Of a DNA stretch of 64,000 bases, positions 44,964 to 56,512 are shown in pieces. The stretch lies in NCBI RefSeq assembly GCF_002155425.1, contig NZ_MUYG01000011.1, forward strand, positions 620,001 to 684,000, given 5' to 3'. Source of the DNA: Erythrobacter donghaensis. Lineage in GTDB: Bacteria > Pseudomonadota > Alphaproteobacteria > Sphingomonadales > Sphingomonadaceae. Each line of letters begins with the position of its first letter. Positions within the stretch are counted from its first letter, which is position 1. A program made the position numbers and the translations under genes. The notes under the pieces were generated by a model, which searched no databases, was not told the DNA's origin, and saw only the letters and a program-made list of their open reading frames with translations.

Positions 44964-45228
44964 CCACGACGACCTCACCTGCTGGCTGTGCGAGCGCCCC
45001 TTGGGCGACATCGTCCAGTGGCATCACTCGATCCCGAAGGCGAAAAAGGGCAAGGTGAAGGTGCCGGTGCACCCGATCTGTCACAAGACGGTCCACGCCA
45101 ACTTCACCAACAACGAACTTGCCCGCATCGGCGAGGACGCGGAGTCGATCCGCGACAATCCCGCCATCGCCAAATTCGTCGCCTGGATCGCGAACAAGCC
45201 CGCCGATTTCGACGCGCCGACGCGCTAG
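44956..45228 (+). CDS. Small HNH-type zinc protein
   Basis: A 90-residue protein with TCWLCERPLGDIVQWHHSIPKAKKGK and VHPICHKTVHANFTNNELARIG. Four Cys/His ligands (CWLC, PICHKTVH) and the catalytic-type WHH give it the look of an HNH endonuclease. It overlaps the upstream lipoprotein gene by 8 bp. It is much smaller than restriction HNH enzymes and has no partner methyltransferase, so a restriction role is unlikely. Confidence 0.84.
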   Translation: MSDHDDLTCWLCERPLGDIVQWHHSIPKAKKGKVKVPVHPICHKTVHANFTNNELARIGEDAESIRDNPAIAKFVAWIANKPADFDAPTR

Positions 45229-45284
45229 GCACGGAACTTATCGCAGGCTTGCCCGGTTTATCCTGCATCATCAGGAGAACCGCC

Positions 45285-45881
45285 ATGAAAGCCGCTCGCT
45301 GGATCGCTGCCGGGGTCGCCCTCGCCTCTGTGGGAGCCGCCGCCGTGTATGCCCAGTATCGCCAGACCGAACAGCCCGATTTCGCCGTGGTGCGCGCGGA
45401 CGAGGATTTCGAACTGCGCGACTACCCGTCGCTGGTCGTGGCCGAGGTCAGTCATTCAGGCTCGCGCGAGCGGGCGAGCGGGGCGAGCTTCCGGCGGCTT
45501 GCAGCCTATATCTTCGCGCAGGACCGCCCTGAAGGCGGCGAGGCCATCGCCATGACGTCGCCCGTGCTTCAGGACGAAACCCAGCCCGGCGAATGGCGGA
45601 TGCGCTTCGTGATGCCGTCGAAATACACGCTCGCCACGCTGCCGCCCGCACCTGCCGACATTACGCTGACCGAAGTTCCCGCGCGGCGCATGGCGGCAGT
45701 GCGGTTTGCAGGCTACGGCGGGGCCCGTGATCTCGCACTGATGGAAGCGCGGCTGCGCGACTGGCTCGCCACGCAGGGCCTGATGCCCGCAGGCGAGGCC
45801 GAATATGCCTTTTACGATGCCCCGATGGTGCCCGGCCCCCTGCGCCGCAACGAGGTGCTGATCCCCGTCGCGGCGCAGTAG
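45285..45881 (+). CDS. SOUL family haem-binding protein
   Basis: A 198-residue exported protein. A signal or anchor segment (1-22) is followed by FAVVRADEDFELRDYPSLVVAEV, then FRRLAAYIFAQDRPEGGEAIAMTSPVLQDET and MRFVMPSKYTLATLPPAP, the SOUL domain landmarks (IAMTSPV is very characteristic). The C-terminus ends GPLRRNEVLIPV. Bacterial SOUL proteins are thought to bind haem; the partner is not known. Confidence 0.92.
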   Translation: MKAARWIAAGVALASVGAAAVYAQYRQTEQPDFAVVRADEDFELRDYPSLVVAEVSHSGSRERASGASFRRLAAYIFAQDRPEGGEAIAMTSPVLQDETQPGEWRMRFVMPSKYTLATLPPAPADITLTEVPARRMAAVRFAGYGGARDLALMEARLRDWLATQGLMPAGEAEYAFYDAPMVPGPLRRNEVLIPVAAQ

Positions 45882-45897
45882 AGAGCCGGACTAGCCA

Positions 45898-46140
45898 TCA
45901 GGCGTCCTGCATCGGCGCGGTTTCGCCGCCGGTGGCGATGTAATCCGCTTCCCACTGCGCGAACTCGCTGCGGCTCAGCAGGTAGCGTTCGCGCGCTTCA
46001 TGGAAGCTGATCGCCTTTTCGTGCACCGCCCGCACCACCTCGTCCTTGCGCGCCTTGGACCAGTGCACGCGGTGATTGCGCGGCAGCGAATTGTAGCTCT
46101 TGATCGCATCGGCGATCGAGACATTTCTGGGATAGGCCAT
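45898..46140 (-). CDS. sciP: SciP-like DUF1153 transcription factor
   Basis: An 80-residue DNA-binding protein. SLPRNHRVHWSKARKDEVVRAVHEKAISFHEARERYLLSRSEFAQWEADY matches the DUF1153 helix-turn-helix of Caulobacter SciP, the inhibitor of CtrA-driven transcription. The length is typical (80-95). It has its own 250-bp upstream region with a TTAACCAT half site. It is convergent with the SOUL gene and not part of an operon. Confidence 0.85.
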   Translation of the reverse strand: MAYPRNVSIADAIKSYNSLPRNHRVHWSKARKDEVVRAVHEKAISFHEARERYLLSRSEFAQWEADYIATGGETAPMQDA

Positions 46141-46223
46141 TGCTCATACTCCTCGTCGCTTGTCGTCATCGCCCCCGATTGAGACGAGTGTTGACGGGGA
46201 GGCCTAACGAGATGCTGCCGGAT

Positions 46224-46231
46224 ATGGTTAA
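46224..46231 (-). promoter_or_regulatory. CtrA-like half site upstream of sciP
   Basis: Read on the minus strand this is TTAACCAT, the CtrA half-site sequence, about 84-91 bp upstream of the sciP start. The full TTAA-N7-TTAA form is not present. In Caulobacter sciP is itself a CtrA target, which is consistent. An 8-mer can occur by chance. Confidence 0.45.
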
Positions 46232-46334
46232 CAAGGGCTTGATGAAACGCGCCGTGCTTTTCGCGCGGCGAGTTGAGGGCAAAGTGTCGGCTTGTTTTAC
46301 AGGCAGTTGCGTTGCCTCTCGAAACTAACGCAAA

Positions 46335-46367
46335 GCGGGGGCGGTGCCGCCCTGGCACCGCCCCCGC
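46335..46367 (-). terminator. Strong hairpin after the peptidase gene
   Basis: A perfect 14-bp stem GCGGGGGCGGTGCC / GGCACCGCCCCCGC with a 5-nt loop lies just past the stop codon of the 46391-48541 gene. On the minus strand it is followed by TTTGCG, so it should work as a modest intrinsic terminator. Confidence 0.72.
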
Positions 46368-46390
46368 CGCAAGACTCCGGATGGGCGCGT

Positions 46391-48541
46391 TTACTCGCCT
46401 GCCGCCGGCCCCATCAGGCGCTGCATCAGGTAGACGAATTGGAGCGCCTGCAGCTTGGCGCGCTGATCATTGTCCACCCCGCCGGAGTGGCCCCCGGTGG
46501 TGTCCTCGAAGTAGTAATAGGGCTGGCCGAGCGCCTTCAGCTTGGCCGCACCCTTGCGCGCGTGGGCGGGGTGGGTGCGATCATCAGCGGTAGAGGCCCA
46601 GAGGAAGGGGGCGGGGTAGTCCACGCCCTCCACGATCTTCTGATAGGGCGAATAGCCCTCGATCCAGGCGCGCTGTTCGGGGATGCGCGGATCGCCATAT
46701 TCGCCGATCCACGAGGCCCCGCGCCCGATCAGGTGATAGCGCAGCATGTCGAACAGCGGGATCTGGACGATCGCCGCATTCAAGAGGTCGGGCCGCTGGG
46801 TGAAGAAGGTGCCCACCAGTAGGCCGCCTTGCGAGCCACCCTGAATGCCGAGATGCTCCGGCGACGTGAAGCCGCGCTTCACCAGATCCTCGCCCACCGC
46901 GATGAAATCGTCCCAGGTGCGCTGCTTGTTCTCGCGGATCGCGGTCTGGTGCCACATCGGCCCGAACTCGCCCCCGCCGCGCAGGTTGGCGAGCACATAG
47001 GCGCCGCCCTTCTCGACCCACAGCTTGCCCGTGGAGCCGAGGTAGCCCGGCAGACGCGGCACCTGAAACCCGCCATAGCCGGTCAGCAGTGTCGCTGTGG
47101 AGCCGTCGAGGGTCATCCCCTTGGGCTTGACGACGAAGTAGGGGATCTTCGTCCCGTCCTTGCTGGTCGCCTCGTGCTGTTCGACATCCATGCCTGCGGG
47201 ATCGAAGTAGGAGGGCGATTGCTTGACCTGCTCCAGCGTCACTCCGTCCTTGGCGTAATACCAGGTGCCAGGGCTGAGGAAGTCGGTCGAGGTGAACATG
47301 ATCTCGTCGGTCTCGTCGGACGACGCGACGACGCCAACCGTGGCATTGTCCGGCAGGGCGACCTGCGTGCTGGTCCACTTGCCATCGGCGTAGTCGAACT
47401 TCAGCACCCGGCCCCGGACATTGTCGAGCAGGTTGACGAACAGGCTGCTCTTGGTGGTGGCCGCGCCGAGCTTGGTCTGGCGCTCTCCCGGAGCCCAGAC
47501 CAGCGTCATTGCGGCGCCGTTGGGGTCGGCCTTCCACGCCTCGAGATCGGCTGAGACCAGCGAATCCGCCGGGAAGGTCTGGTCGCCGCGGGTCCAGTCC
47601 TCGTCGGTCGAAAACAGGATCTGGCCGTCGATAATGCCATAGGGCCCGGCCTTCTTGGGCAGGTCGAGCTTCAGCCACGCGCCGTCCTTCTCGAAGAAGT
47701 ACTCGCGCTCGTGGAACGACACGCCGCGATAGGCGAGACGGCCGTGGATCACCGCATTGCCATCGCGCAGCAGCGAGGCGCCCGAGGACACATCGGTCTT
47801 CTCGCCACGGAAGATCTCCGGCGCGTCCTCCAGCGCGGTGCCGCGCTTCCACAGGCGGGTGGTGAAGGGGTAGAAGCTTTCGGTGGTGGTCTCGGGCGTG
47901 AAGTTGCGGCTCACCAGCATGGTGTCTTCATCGAGCCACTGCGCGCTGCCCTGACTTTCGGGCAGAGCAAAGCCGCCTTCGACGAAGCTCTTGGTGGTGA
48001 TGTCGAATTCGCGGCCAAGGCTCGCGTCCTTGCCGCCGTCCGACAGGTAGACCATGCAGCGTGTGCCTTCGGGCGGCAGGCAGGACATGCCGCCATAGAC
48101 CCATTCCTTGCCCTCAGCCGCGGCGAGCGCGTCGACATCGAGAATGGTTTCCCATTCGGGCTTGTCGGTCCGCCAGCTTTCCAGCGTGGTGCGGCGCAGG
48201 ATGCCCTTGGGGTTCTTCGCGTCCTGCCAGAAATTGACCATGCCGTAGGGGGCAAAGCCGACGCCCGGCACCCGCTCGTCCGAATTGAAGATCGCCAGCG
48301 CCTCGGCCTTCAGCTGCGCGTAGCGCGGGTCGGATTCGAAGGCCGCCAGGGTGCGTTCGTTCTCCTTGGCGACCCAGTCGAGCGCTTCGGGGCTCCGGGC
48401 TTCTTCGAGGAAGATGAAGGGATCCTGCTCGGGGCCGGGGATGCCCGCGACGGCGGTTTCTTCGGCGGCGGCAGCGGCAGTGCCGGTGGCGGATGCGACG
48501 GTCATTGCGAGAGCCAGTGCGAAAGTGGAGACAAGTTTCAA
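46391..48541 (-). CDS. Prolyl oligopeptidase family (S9) serine peptidase
   Basis: A 716-residue exported peptidase. The TTG at 48541 has GAGGAGAGG upstream and gives a clean signal peptide (KLVSTFALALAMTVASATGTAAA). A beta-propeller occupies about 80-440 and the alpha/beta hydrolase domain follows. The nucleophile serine is in GIQGGSQGGLLVG, the aspartate in STADDRTHPAHARK and the histidine in DTTGGHSGG. In cytosolic POP the order and spacing are the same. It probably cuts short proline-containing peptides in the periplasm. Confidence 0.93.
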   Translation of the reverse strand: MKLVSTFALALAMTVASATGTAAAAAEETAVAGIPGPEQDPFIFLEEARSPEALDWVAKENERTLAAFESDPRYAQLKAEALAIFNSDERVPGVGFAPYGMVNFWQDAKNPKGILRRTTLESWRTDKPEWETILDVDALAAAEGKEWVYGGMSCLPPEGTRCMVYLSDGGKDASLGREFDITTKSFVEGGFALPESQGSAQWLDEDTMLVSRNFTPETTTESFYPFTTRLWKRGTALEDAPEIFRGEKTDVSSGASLLRDGNAVIHGRLAYRGVSFHEREYFFEKDGAWLKLDLPKKAGPYGIIDGQILFSTDEDWTRGDQTFPADSLVSADLEAWKADPNGAAMTLVWAPGERQTKLGAATTKSSLFVNLLDNVRGRVLKFDYADGKWTSTQVALPDNATVGVVASSDETDEIMFTSTDFLSPGTWYYAKDGVTLEQVKQSPSYFDPAGMDVEQHEATSKDGTKIPYFVVKPKGMTLDGSTATLLTGYGGFQVPRLPGYLGSTGKLWVEKGGAYVLANLRGGGEFGPMWHQTAIRENKQRTWDDFIAVGEDLVKRGFTSPEHLGIQGGSQGGLLVGTFFTQRPDLLNAAIVQIPLFDMLRYHLIGRGASWIGEYGDPRIPEQRAWIEGYSPYQKIVEGVDYPAPFLWASTADDRTHPAHARKGAAKLKALGQPYYYFEDTTGGHSGGVDNDQRAKLQALQFVYLMQRLMGPAAGE

Positions 48542-48613
48542 GCGTCCTCTCCTCTGGGGAATGCGAACCGATGTTGTGCCGAGTGCGCGCGGTGATGTGA
48601 AGGGGATAGAATC

Positions 48614-48641
48614 AAAAAGGGCGAGCCATTGGCCCGCCCTT
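48614..48641 (-). terminator. Rho-independent terminator of the atp operon
   Basis: Read on the minus strand, AAGGGCGGGCC...GGCTCGCCCTT is followed by TTTTGATT. It lies about 100 bp downstream of atpC and beyond the 48655-48728 repeat. Confidence 0.8.
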
Positions 48642-48654
48642 GTCTCAATCCAGC

Positions 48655-48728
48655 GAGTCCCCGCGCAGGCGGGGATCTCGTGCAACATCGCTCTTTGCCT
48701 AATGAGATCCCCGCCTGCGCGGGGACTC
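48655..48728. repeat. Intergenic inverted repeat (GATCCCCGCCTGCGCGGGGA family)
   Basis: A perfect 25-bp inverted repeat (48655-48679 with 48704-48728) has a 24-nt spacer. It lies between atpC and the atp terminator. This repeat motif is common in alphaproteobacterial intergenic DNA. Confidence 0.88.
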
Positions 48729-48739
48729 ACATCTTCGTT

Positions 48740-48997
48740 TCAGCCCTCGACGTGCTCGGCGAGAACCGTGAGGCCCTTTTCATTCACCTCGGCAAAGCCG
48801 CCGCGCACCTGAATGATCTCGGGCGCAGCGCCCTCCTTGGCGAAGACCTGCACCGCGCCGTCGCGGATGGTGCTCATGAAGGGCGCGTGGCCTTCGAGCA
48901 CGCCGAATTCGCCCTCGGTGCCGGGGACGACCACCATGTGGACGTCTTCCGAACGGACGAGCTTGGCCGGGGTGACGAGTTCGAAGTGGAGGGGCAT
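48740..48997 (-). CDS. atpC: ATP synthase epsilon subunit, short form
   Basis: An 85-residue epsilon subunit. [42 protein letters not shown] is the N-terminal beta-sandwich of F1 epsilon. E. coli epsilon is 139 residues; the C-terminal helical hairpin, which inhibits the motor, is absent here. The stop is intact and the next sequence is intergenic, so this is the real end, not a frameshift. It is the last gene of atpHAGDC. Confidence 0.95.
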   Translation of the reverse strand: MPLHFELVTPAKLVRSEDVHMVVVPGTEGEFGVLEGHAPFMSTIRDGAVQVFAKEGAAPEIIQVRGGFAEVNEKGLTVLAEHVEG

Positions 48998-49003
48998 GCT
49001 GCC

Positions 49004-50479
<1,476 letters not shown>

Positions 50480-51349
50480 TTAGAGCGCTTCGGCGCCAGC
50501 AATGATTTCAATGAGTTCGGTGGTGATCGCGGCCTGGCGGCTGCGATTGTACTGGATGGTGAGCTTCTGGATCAGCTCGCCCGCGTTGCGCGTGGCGTTG
50601 TCCATCGCGGTCATCGAGGCACCCTGTTCGGAGGCCTCACGCTCGAGCAGCGCGCCGAACAGCTGGGTGCGCACGTAGCGCGGCAGCAGTTCTTCGAGGA
50701 TTTCCTCTTCGCCGGGCTCGTATTCGACCACCGCGTCGGCCGCGACCGCATCGGTCGGGGCGGGGACGGGGATGAGCTGGTTGACGGTCGGGTCCTGCGC
50801 CAGCGCCGACTTGAACGTCGGGTAGATCAGGTGTGCGACATCAAACTGGCCTGCGTCGAACATTGCGATCAGCTCGTCGGCGATGGCCTCGGCCTCGTTG
50901 AAGCCGGGAGTCTTGACCGTGCTGGTGTCGAAGCCCGCGCCGATCAGGTTCGGGAACTCGCGCTTCAGCGGCGCGCGGCCCTTCTTGCCGACGAGGTAGA
51001 ATTCGACCGTCTTGCCCGCGGCCTGCAGCTCGCGCGCCTTGGCCTTGGCGGCCTTGACGATGTTCGAGTTGAGACCGCCGCACAGGCCCTTGTCGGTGTT
51101 GACGACGACCAGAAGGTGCTTCTGATCGGCGCCCGTGCCCGCCAGCAGCTTGGGCGCGGCGGAGCCGGACACCTTGCTCGCCAGCGACGCCATCACCGCA
51201 GACAGGCGCAGGGCATAGGGCCGCCCGGCCTCGGCCGCAGCCTGAGCACGGCGCAGCTTGGCCGCCGCGACCATCTGCTTGGCCTTGGTGATCTTCTGGG
51301 TCGATTTGACCGAGTTGATCCGGCCCTTGAGTTCCTTGAGCGATGGCAC
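50480..51349 (-). CDS. atpG: ATP synthase gamma subunit
   Basis: A 289-residue central-stalk subunit. [33 protein letters not shown] is the N-terminal helix signature, and the C-terminal helix ends [41 protein letters not shown], both typical. It lies 12 bp after atpA. Confidence 0.98.
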   Translation of the reverse strand: MPSLKELKGRINSVKSTQKITKAKQMVAAAKLRRAQAAAEAGRPYALRLSAVMASLASKVSGSAAPKLLAGTGADQKHLLVVVNTDKGLCGGLNSNIVKAAKAKARELQAAGKTVEFYLVGKKGRAPLKREFPNLIGAGFDTSTVKTPGFNEAEAIADELIAMFDAGQFDVAHLIYPTFKSALAQDPTVNQLIPVPAPTDAVAADAVVEYEPGEEEILEELLPRYVRTQLFGALLEREASEQGASMTAMDNATRNAGELIQKLTIQYNRSRQAAITTELIEIIAGAEAL

Positions 51350-51361
51350 TGCCGGGTGTCC

Positions 51362-52903
<1,542 letters not shown>

Positions 52904-53458
52904 TTAAGCCTGCATGGCTTTGGCGAGCGAGTTGAGACGGGTGCGGATCGAGGCATCAATGCGCTGCGAACCGATGGTGACGACGAGGCCGCCGAGAAGG
53001 TCGGGATCGACCGAGGCGGTGAGCATGACAGTGCGACCTTCGCGCTGCGTGAGCTTGGTCTTGAGGCTGGCGAGCTGATCGGCGCTCAGCGGGTGGGCGC
53101 TGGTGACGGTGGCGGTCACTTCGCCGCGCTGGGCAGCGGCAATCGCCTTGAACGCGCTGATGATCGCGGGCAGCTTGCCCAGACGGCGGTTGGCGGCGAG
53201 CACGCCGAGGAAATTGGTGGTCAGCGGGCTGAGCTTCAGCTTCTTGGCCACCGCTGCCATCGTCTTGCCCTGCACGTCGCGGGCAAGCTCGGGATTGGTA
53301 GTGAGCGCCGTGAGATCGGCCGAATCGGTCAGGGCAGCGCCCAGCGTTTCGAGATCCTTCTCGACCGCAGTCACCTTGCCATTCTCGGCAGCCAGATCGA
53401 ACAGGGCCGAGGCATAGCGTCCAGCCAGGCTAGCCTTGATACCGGCGGAAATATCCAC
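52904..53458 (-). CDS. atpH: ATP synthase delta subunit
   Basis: A 184-residue peripheral-stalk subunit that joins F1 to b/b'. [28 protein letters not shown] is the N-terminal helical domain. [66 protein letters not shown] is the C-terminal part. I start at the GTG at 53458; the longer frame has no family match. This is the first gene of atpHAGDC. The F0 genes are not in the window, which is usual in alphaproteobacteria. Confidence 0.95.
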   Translation of the reverse strand: MDISAGIKASLAGRYASALFDLAAENGKVTAVEKDLETLGAALTDSADLTALTTNPELARDVQGKTMAAVAKKLKLSPLTTNFLGVLAANRRLGKLPAIISAFKAIAAAQRGEVTATVTSAHPLSADQLASLKTKLTQREGRTVMLTASVDPDLLGGLVVTIGSQRIDASIRTRLNSLAKAMQA

Positions 53459-53638
53459 GCGCGTCTCGTCCTCTCGGAAAACTCGTAAAGGGGTCTTGCT
53501 TGAACCTTGGCGTAAGGGCGAGCGCACAGGCTGCCCGCAAGGTTGGCGCGCGCCTAGCAATTGATTCCCGATCCTGCAAGCCGCGAGCGGCGGGAATTGT
53601 GCAAGTGCGAAGAATGCGCCGGTCACGCGCGGGGCGGG

Positions 53639-54094
53639 CTAATCCTCGGCATAGGCCGGAGCGAGGCGGATACGCGCTTCGTCCATGGCGCGCATGACGG
53701 CAGGCTGGTGGAGCAGGTCGTCGCAATAGAACACCGGCGCCGTGGCCGAGCCGCCGGTCTCCTCGAGTTTGACGAGCGCGATCGGCATCTCTGCCAGCGC
53801 GGCATCGATTGCGGGCAGCAAGACATTGAAGGCGGCGAAGATGTCGCCGCGCGAGTGCTCGACCAGCACCTGACCCCAACGGTCGCCCTGTTCGCGCAGA
53901 ACGCGAGCATCGGTCTCGGGCACGCCCTTGCCCTCAAGCGAGCGGAGGCAATGGGCCATGGCAAAACCATGCACATGGCGATCGAGCAGCGTGTCCCCGG
54001 CTGCGATCCCGCCATTCTGCGAGGTGACGCAGGCTGTCGCCATAAGCAGCGGTGCCAGCCCCGCAATCACCTTGGGCCAGCGCGATTGCGTCAC
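53639..54094 (-). CDS. Predicted lipoprotein, partner of the trypsin-like protease
   Basis: A 151-residue lipoprotein (lipobox LMATAC, cysteine 22). The mature part has two further cysteines (AHCLRSL, FYCDDLL) and is mostly helical. No family is recognised. Its GTG start overlaps the protease stop codon (GTGA), so the two are translationally coupled and are probably needed in similar amounts. Confidence 0.82.
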   Translation of the reverse strand: MTQSRWPKVIAGLAPLLMATACVTSQNGGIAAGDTLLDRHVHGFAMAHCLRSLEGKGVPETDARVLREQGDRWGQVLVEHSRGDIFAAFNVLLPAIDAALAEMPIALVKLEETGGSATAPVFYCDDLLHQPAVMRAMDEARIRLAPAYAED

Positions 54095-55701
54095 CGCGCC
54101 GCTGCCTTTGCGGTGCAGGAATAGACCAGTCGTTCGTTGGGCCGATCGGGCAGCTTGGCGATCAGTGCCGACTGCTGCTCGCCCAGCGTACGCGCAGCAT
54201 CGCTGACCCCGCAGGAGGGCGGGGTATAGGCGGCGCGGGCCTCGCGCGCTTCGGCCAGCGCTTCTGCACCTAGAAGATAGCGGTCGGTGCGCAGGGTTCG
54301 GGTGGCCGGGTCATAGGTGTTGACCGCCACGGCCGAATCCTCCTGCGCGGCGAACACGCGGATCCATTCGCCGCCCTTGCCGAGCCCGTATTGCGTGCGG
54401 CCGTTGACGCAGCCATCCGCCGACCATTCCAGCGCAACATCATCGGTGCGCGCGGCGGTGACGCGGCTGCGGTCGGGCACGAGCGTGCAGATCAGGTCGC
54501 CTTCGGCTGCGGTGGAGGGGGAGGTCGGTTCGGGCGCGGGGCCGCCTTCGGCTTCGGCGAGGGCGGCGGCGACCCGGTCCTCGATCTCGGCAAGGCCGGG
54601 GCGGGTGATCCACAGCAGCCCGGCGATGACCAGCGCGGCGGCGGAGGCAGCGGCGGCGAGGCGGGCCTGAGTGGTGCGCGCCGCGTCACCGCGCCACACG
54701 CTTGCGGCATAGCCTGCACCGATCGCCGCGATCAGCGCGATCAGCGCCAGCGCCATGCGGTTCTCGCGCGCCGCCAACACCTGCATCTGCGCCGTCAGCC
54801 GGGCCTTGTCGCGCACCTCGCGCATTTCCTCGGACCGCTGCGCCATCCGCTCGCGCGCCTGCGACTGCTCGGCTTCGAGCCGCTGGCGTTCTTCGGCGTT
54901 GAGCTCGTCGATCGAGCGGCAGGGGAGGGTGTTGGTGGTCGGTTCCACCCCGTTGCTGCGCAGGAATGGGAGCAGTTCGCGCAGGGACACCGCGAAGTAG
55001 AACTCGCCGTCCCCGCCCGAGGAATCCGCGCTGAAGGAATTGACCCCGATCACCCGTCCGCACGGGTCGAGCAGCGGCCCGCCCGAATTGCCGCGCGCGA
55101 TGGGGGCGGTGTGAAGGATGGTGTCGAACTGGCGGCTGGGCCGTTCGCCCGAAAGGAAGCCGCGTGATTTCACCGGCGGCTGCGCGCTGAAAATGTCGGC
55201 CATGTCGAGCCCCTGCGCCAGATCGACATTCATCGGATAGCCCACTGCCGCCACCTCGCCGAGGTTCGCGCCGTTGCCGCCCGCCAGCGCCAGCGGCGGC
55301 AGGCGCAGCGCGCCCTTGGCGATTTCGAGCAGGGCGAGGTCGTTGCGCGGGCTGATCGCGATCACCCGGGCAAAGGCGCCGCCCTTGCCTTCGGGCGGGA
55401 CGATGCCGATGCGCAGCGTATCGTCCTGCGTCGCCTCGCTCACCACATGGGCGTTGGTGACGATCCGGGTGGGGCTGACGGCAAAGCCGGTGCCGTGGCT
55501 GATGGGAACGGGCTGATCGCCCTCTTCGCCGATGATCACCACCCGCACCACCCCGCGTGAAGCCGCTTCGACATCGCCCGGATCGGCGGCGGCGGGGCCA
55601 GCGGGCAGGGCGAGGGTGATTGCCAGCACCAGCAGGGCCGCAAGCCCAAGGGTCAGATGGCGCAGCGAAGCGGCTTTGATGATGCGGGGGACGTCTTGCA
55701 T
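54091..55701 (-). CDS. Trypsin-like serine protease with coiled coil and membrane anchors
   Basis: A 536-residue envelope protease. A signal segment (15-38) leads to a trypsin-like (S1C) domain with His85 (TNAHVV), Asp121 (RNDLALLE) and Ser206 (GNSGGPLL). No PDZ domain follows. In its place there is a charged coiled coil (DELNAEERQRLEAEQSQARERM, about 265-320), two membrane segments (ALALIALIAAIGAGYAASVW and AAAASAAALVIAGLLWI) and a C-terminal extracytoplasmic or cytosolic domain with several cysteines (CTLVPD, DGCVNG, PSCGVS, YSCTAK). The order trypsin-coil-TM-TM-tail is unlike DegP. A start at 55701 or 55734 is possible. Confidence 0.87.
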   Translation of the reverse strand: MQDVPRIIKAASLRHLTLGLAALLVLAITLALPAGPAAADPGDVEAASRGVVRVVIIGEEGDQPVPISHGTGFAVSPTRIVTNAHVVSEATQDDTLRIGIVPPEGKGGAFARVIAISPRNDLALLEIAKGALRLPPLALAGGNGANLGEVAAVGYPMNVDLAQGLDMADIFSAQPPVKSRGFLSGERPSRQFDTILHTAPIARGNSGGPLLDPCGRVIGVNSFSADSSGGDGEFYFAVSLRELLPFLRSNGVEPTTNTLPCRSIDELNAEERQRLEAEQSQARERMAQRSEEMREVRDKARLTAQMQVLAARENRMALALIALIAAIGAGYAASVWRGDAARTTQARLAAAASAAALVIAGLLWITRPGLAEIEDRVAAALAEAEGGPAPEPTSPSTAAEGDLICTLVPDRSRVTAARTDDVALEWSADGCVNGRTQYGLGKGGEWIRVFAAQEDSAVAVNTYDPATRTLRTDRYLLGAEALAEAREARAAYTPPSCGVSDAARTLGEQQSALIAKLPDRPNERLVYSCTAKAAAR

Positions 55702-55792
55702 AGATTGACGCTTATAAGCGCGTTTGCGAAGCATGGGCTAGTTCGCGTTGCGTCGGAACGGAATGCAGCGCTCTGCCGAGGAGAATCACCCG

Positions 55793-56449
55793 ATGTCACG
55801 CCGCTTTCCGCTCGTGCTTGCGATGCTGGCTGCCATGATCGCTGCTCCGGCCATCGCGCAGCCAAGCCCTCCGGTGGCCGAGGCTCCTTCCGGAACAATC
55901 GCCTTCACGGTGCATGGCGATGCCTTTGCGGTGGCGACGCCCAAAGGCTACTGCGCCCCCACCGGAGCGCGGGCGGCGCAGATGGATACGGCGAATGCGT
56001 GGGATTCGCAGAACTTTACGCCGGTCAGTCTGATCAAGTGCGGCACTGACAGCGGGGACTACATCCTGGTGAAGACACCGCGCCTTGCCGAGCCGATCGC
56101 GCTGTCCCGCGCGGAATTCCTCGGCGTGATGAAGCAGCAATTCACCCCCGATGTCATCGAGCAGGGCCTTGCCATCGGGAGCCGCGATCTCAGCAACGGG
56201 TCGGGCAAAGCGGTCAAGGTCGGCGGAGACACATTCGGCTATCGCGATGCGGATGAGACGTGCGTCTATCTCGGTGGCTCGCTGGAGGCGGCCGGCGCGG
56301 ATGGGCGCAAGGTCGCCGGTCAGGTGGGTGTCTGTGTCACGCTGATTCGGGGACGGCTGATAACGGTCAACGCCTATGATTTCACCCCCGGCGCTGACGC
56401 CGCAGCGCTGATGGCCCGCGCCCGCGAGATCGCGCTCACGATCACCTGA
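55793..56449 (+). CDS. Exported protein, unknown function
   Basis: A 218-residue protein with a signal peptide (1-21, ending AIAQ) and a good ribosome site (GAGGAGAA). The mature part is a single domain (FTVHGDAFAVATPKGYCAPTG, ISLIKCGTDSGDYILVKTPR) with four cysteines. FGYRDADETCVYLGGSL and VCVTLIRGRLITVNAY make a probable beta-sheet core. I recognise no family. It is divergent from the protease gene and may respond to the same stress. Confidence 0.78.
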   Translation: MSRRFPLVLAMLAAMIAAPAIAQPSPPVAEAPSGTIAFTVHGDAFAVATPKGYCAPTGARAAQMDTANAWDSQNFTPVSLIKCGTDSGDYILVKTPRLAEPIALSRAEFLGVMKQQFTPDVIEQGLAIGSRDLSNGSGKAVKVGGDTFGYRDADETCVYLGGSLEAAGADGRKVAGQVGVCVTLIRGRLITVNAYDFTPGADAAALMARAREIALTIT

Positions 56450-56512
56450 TCACGCCGCCTGCGACATTGAGCGCAAGACGCGGGGGTGTGCGCGGGCGCA
56501 GAATCGGGCAGA

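Noticed and set aside
44956..45228. HNH protein as part of a restriction-modification or toxin system
   Set aside because: There is no methyltransferase, specificity subunit or antitoxin-like partner within several kilobases; the neighbours are glmU, a lipoprotein and a SOUL protein.
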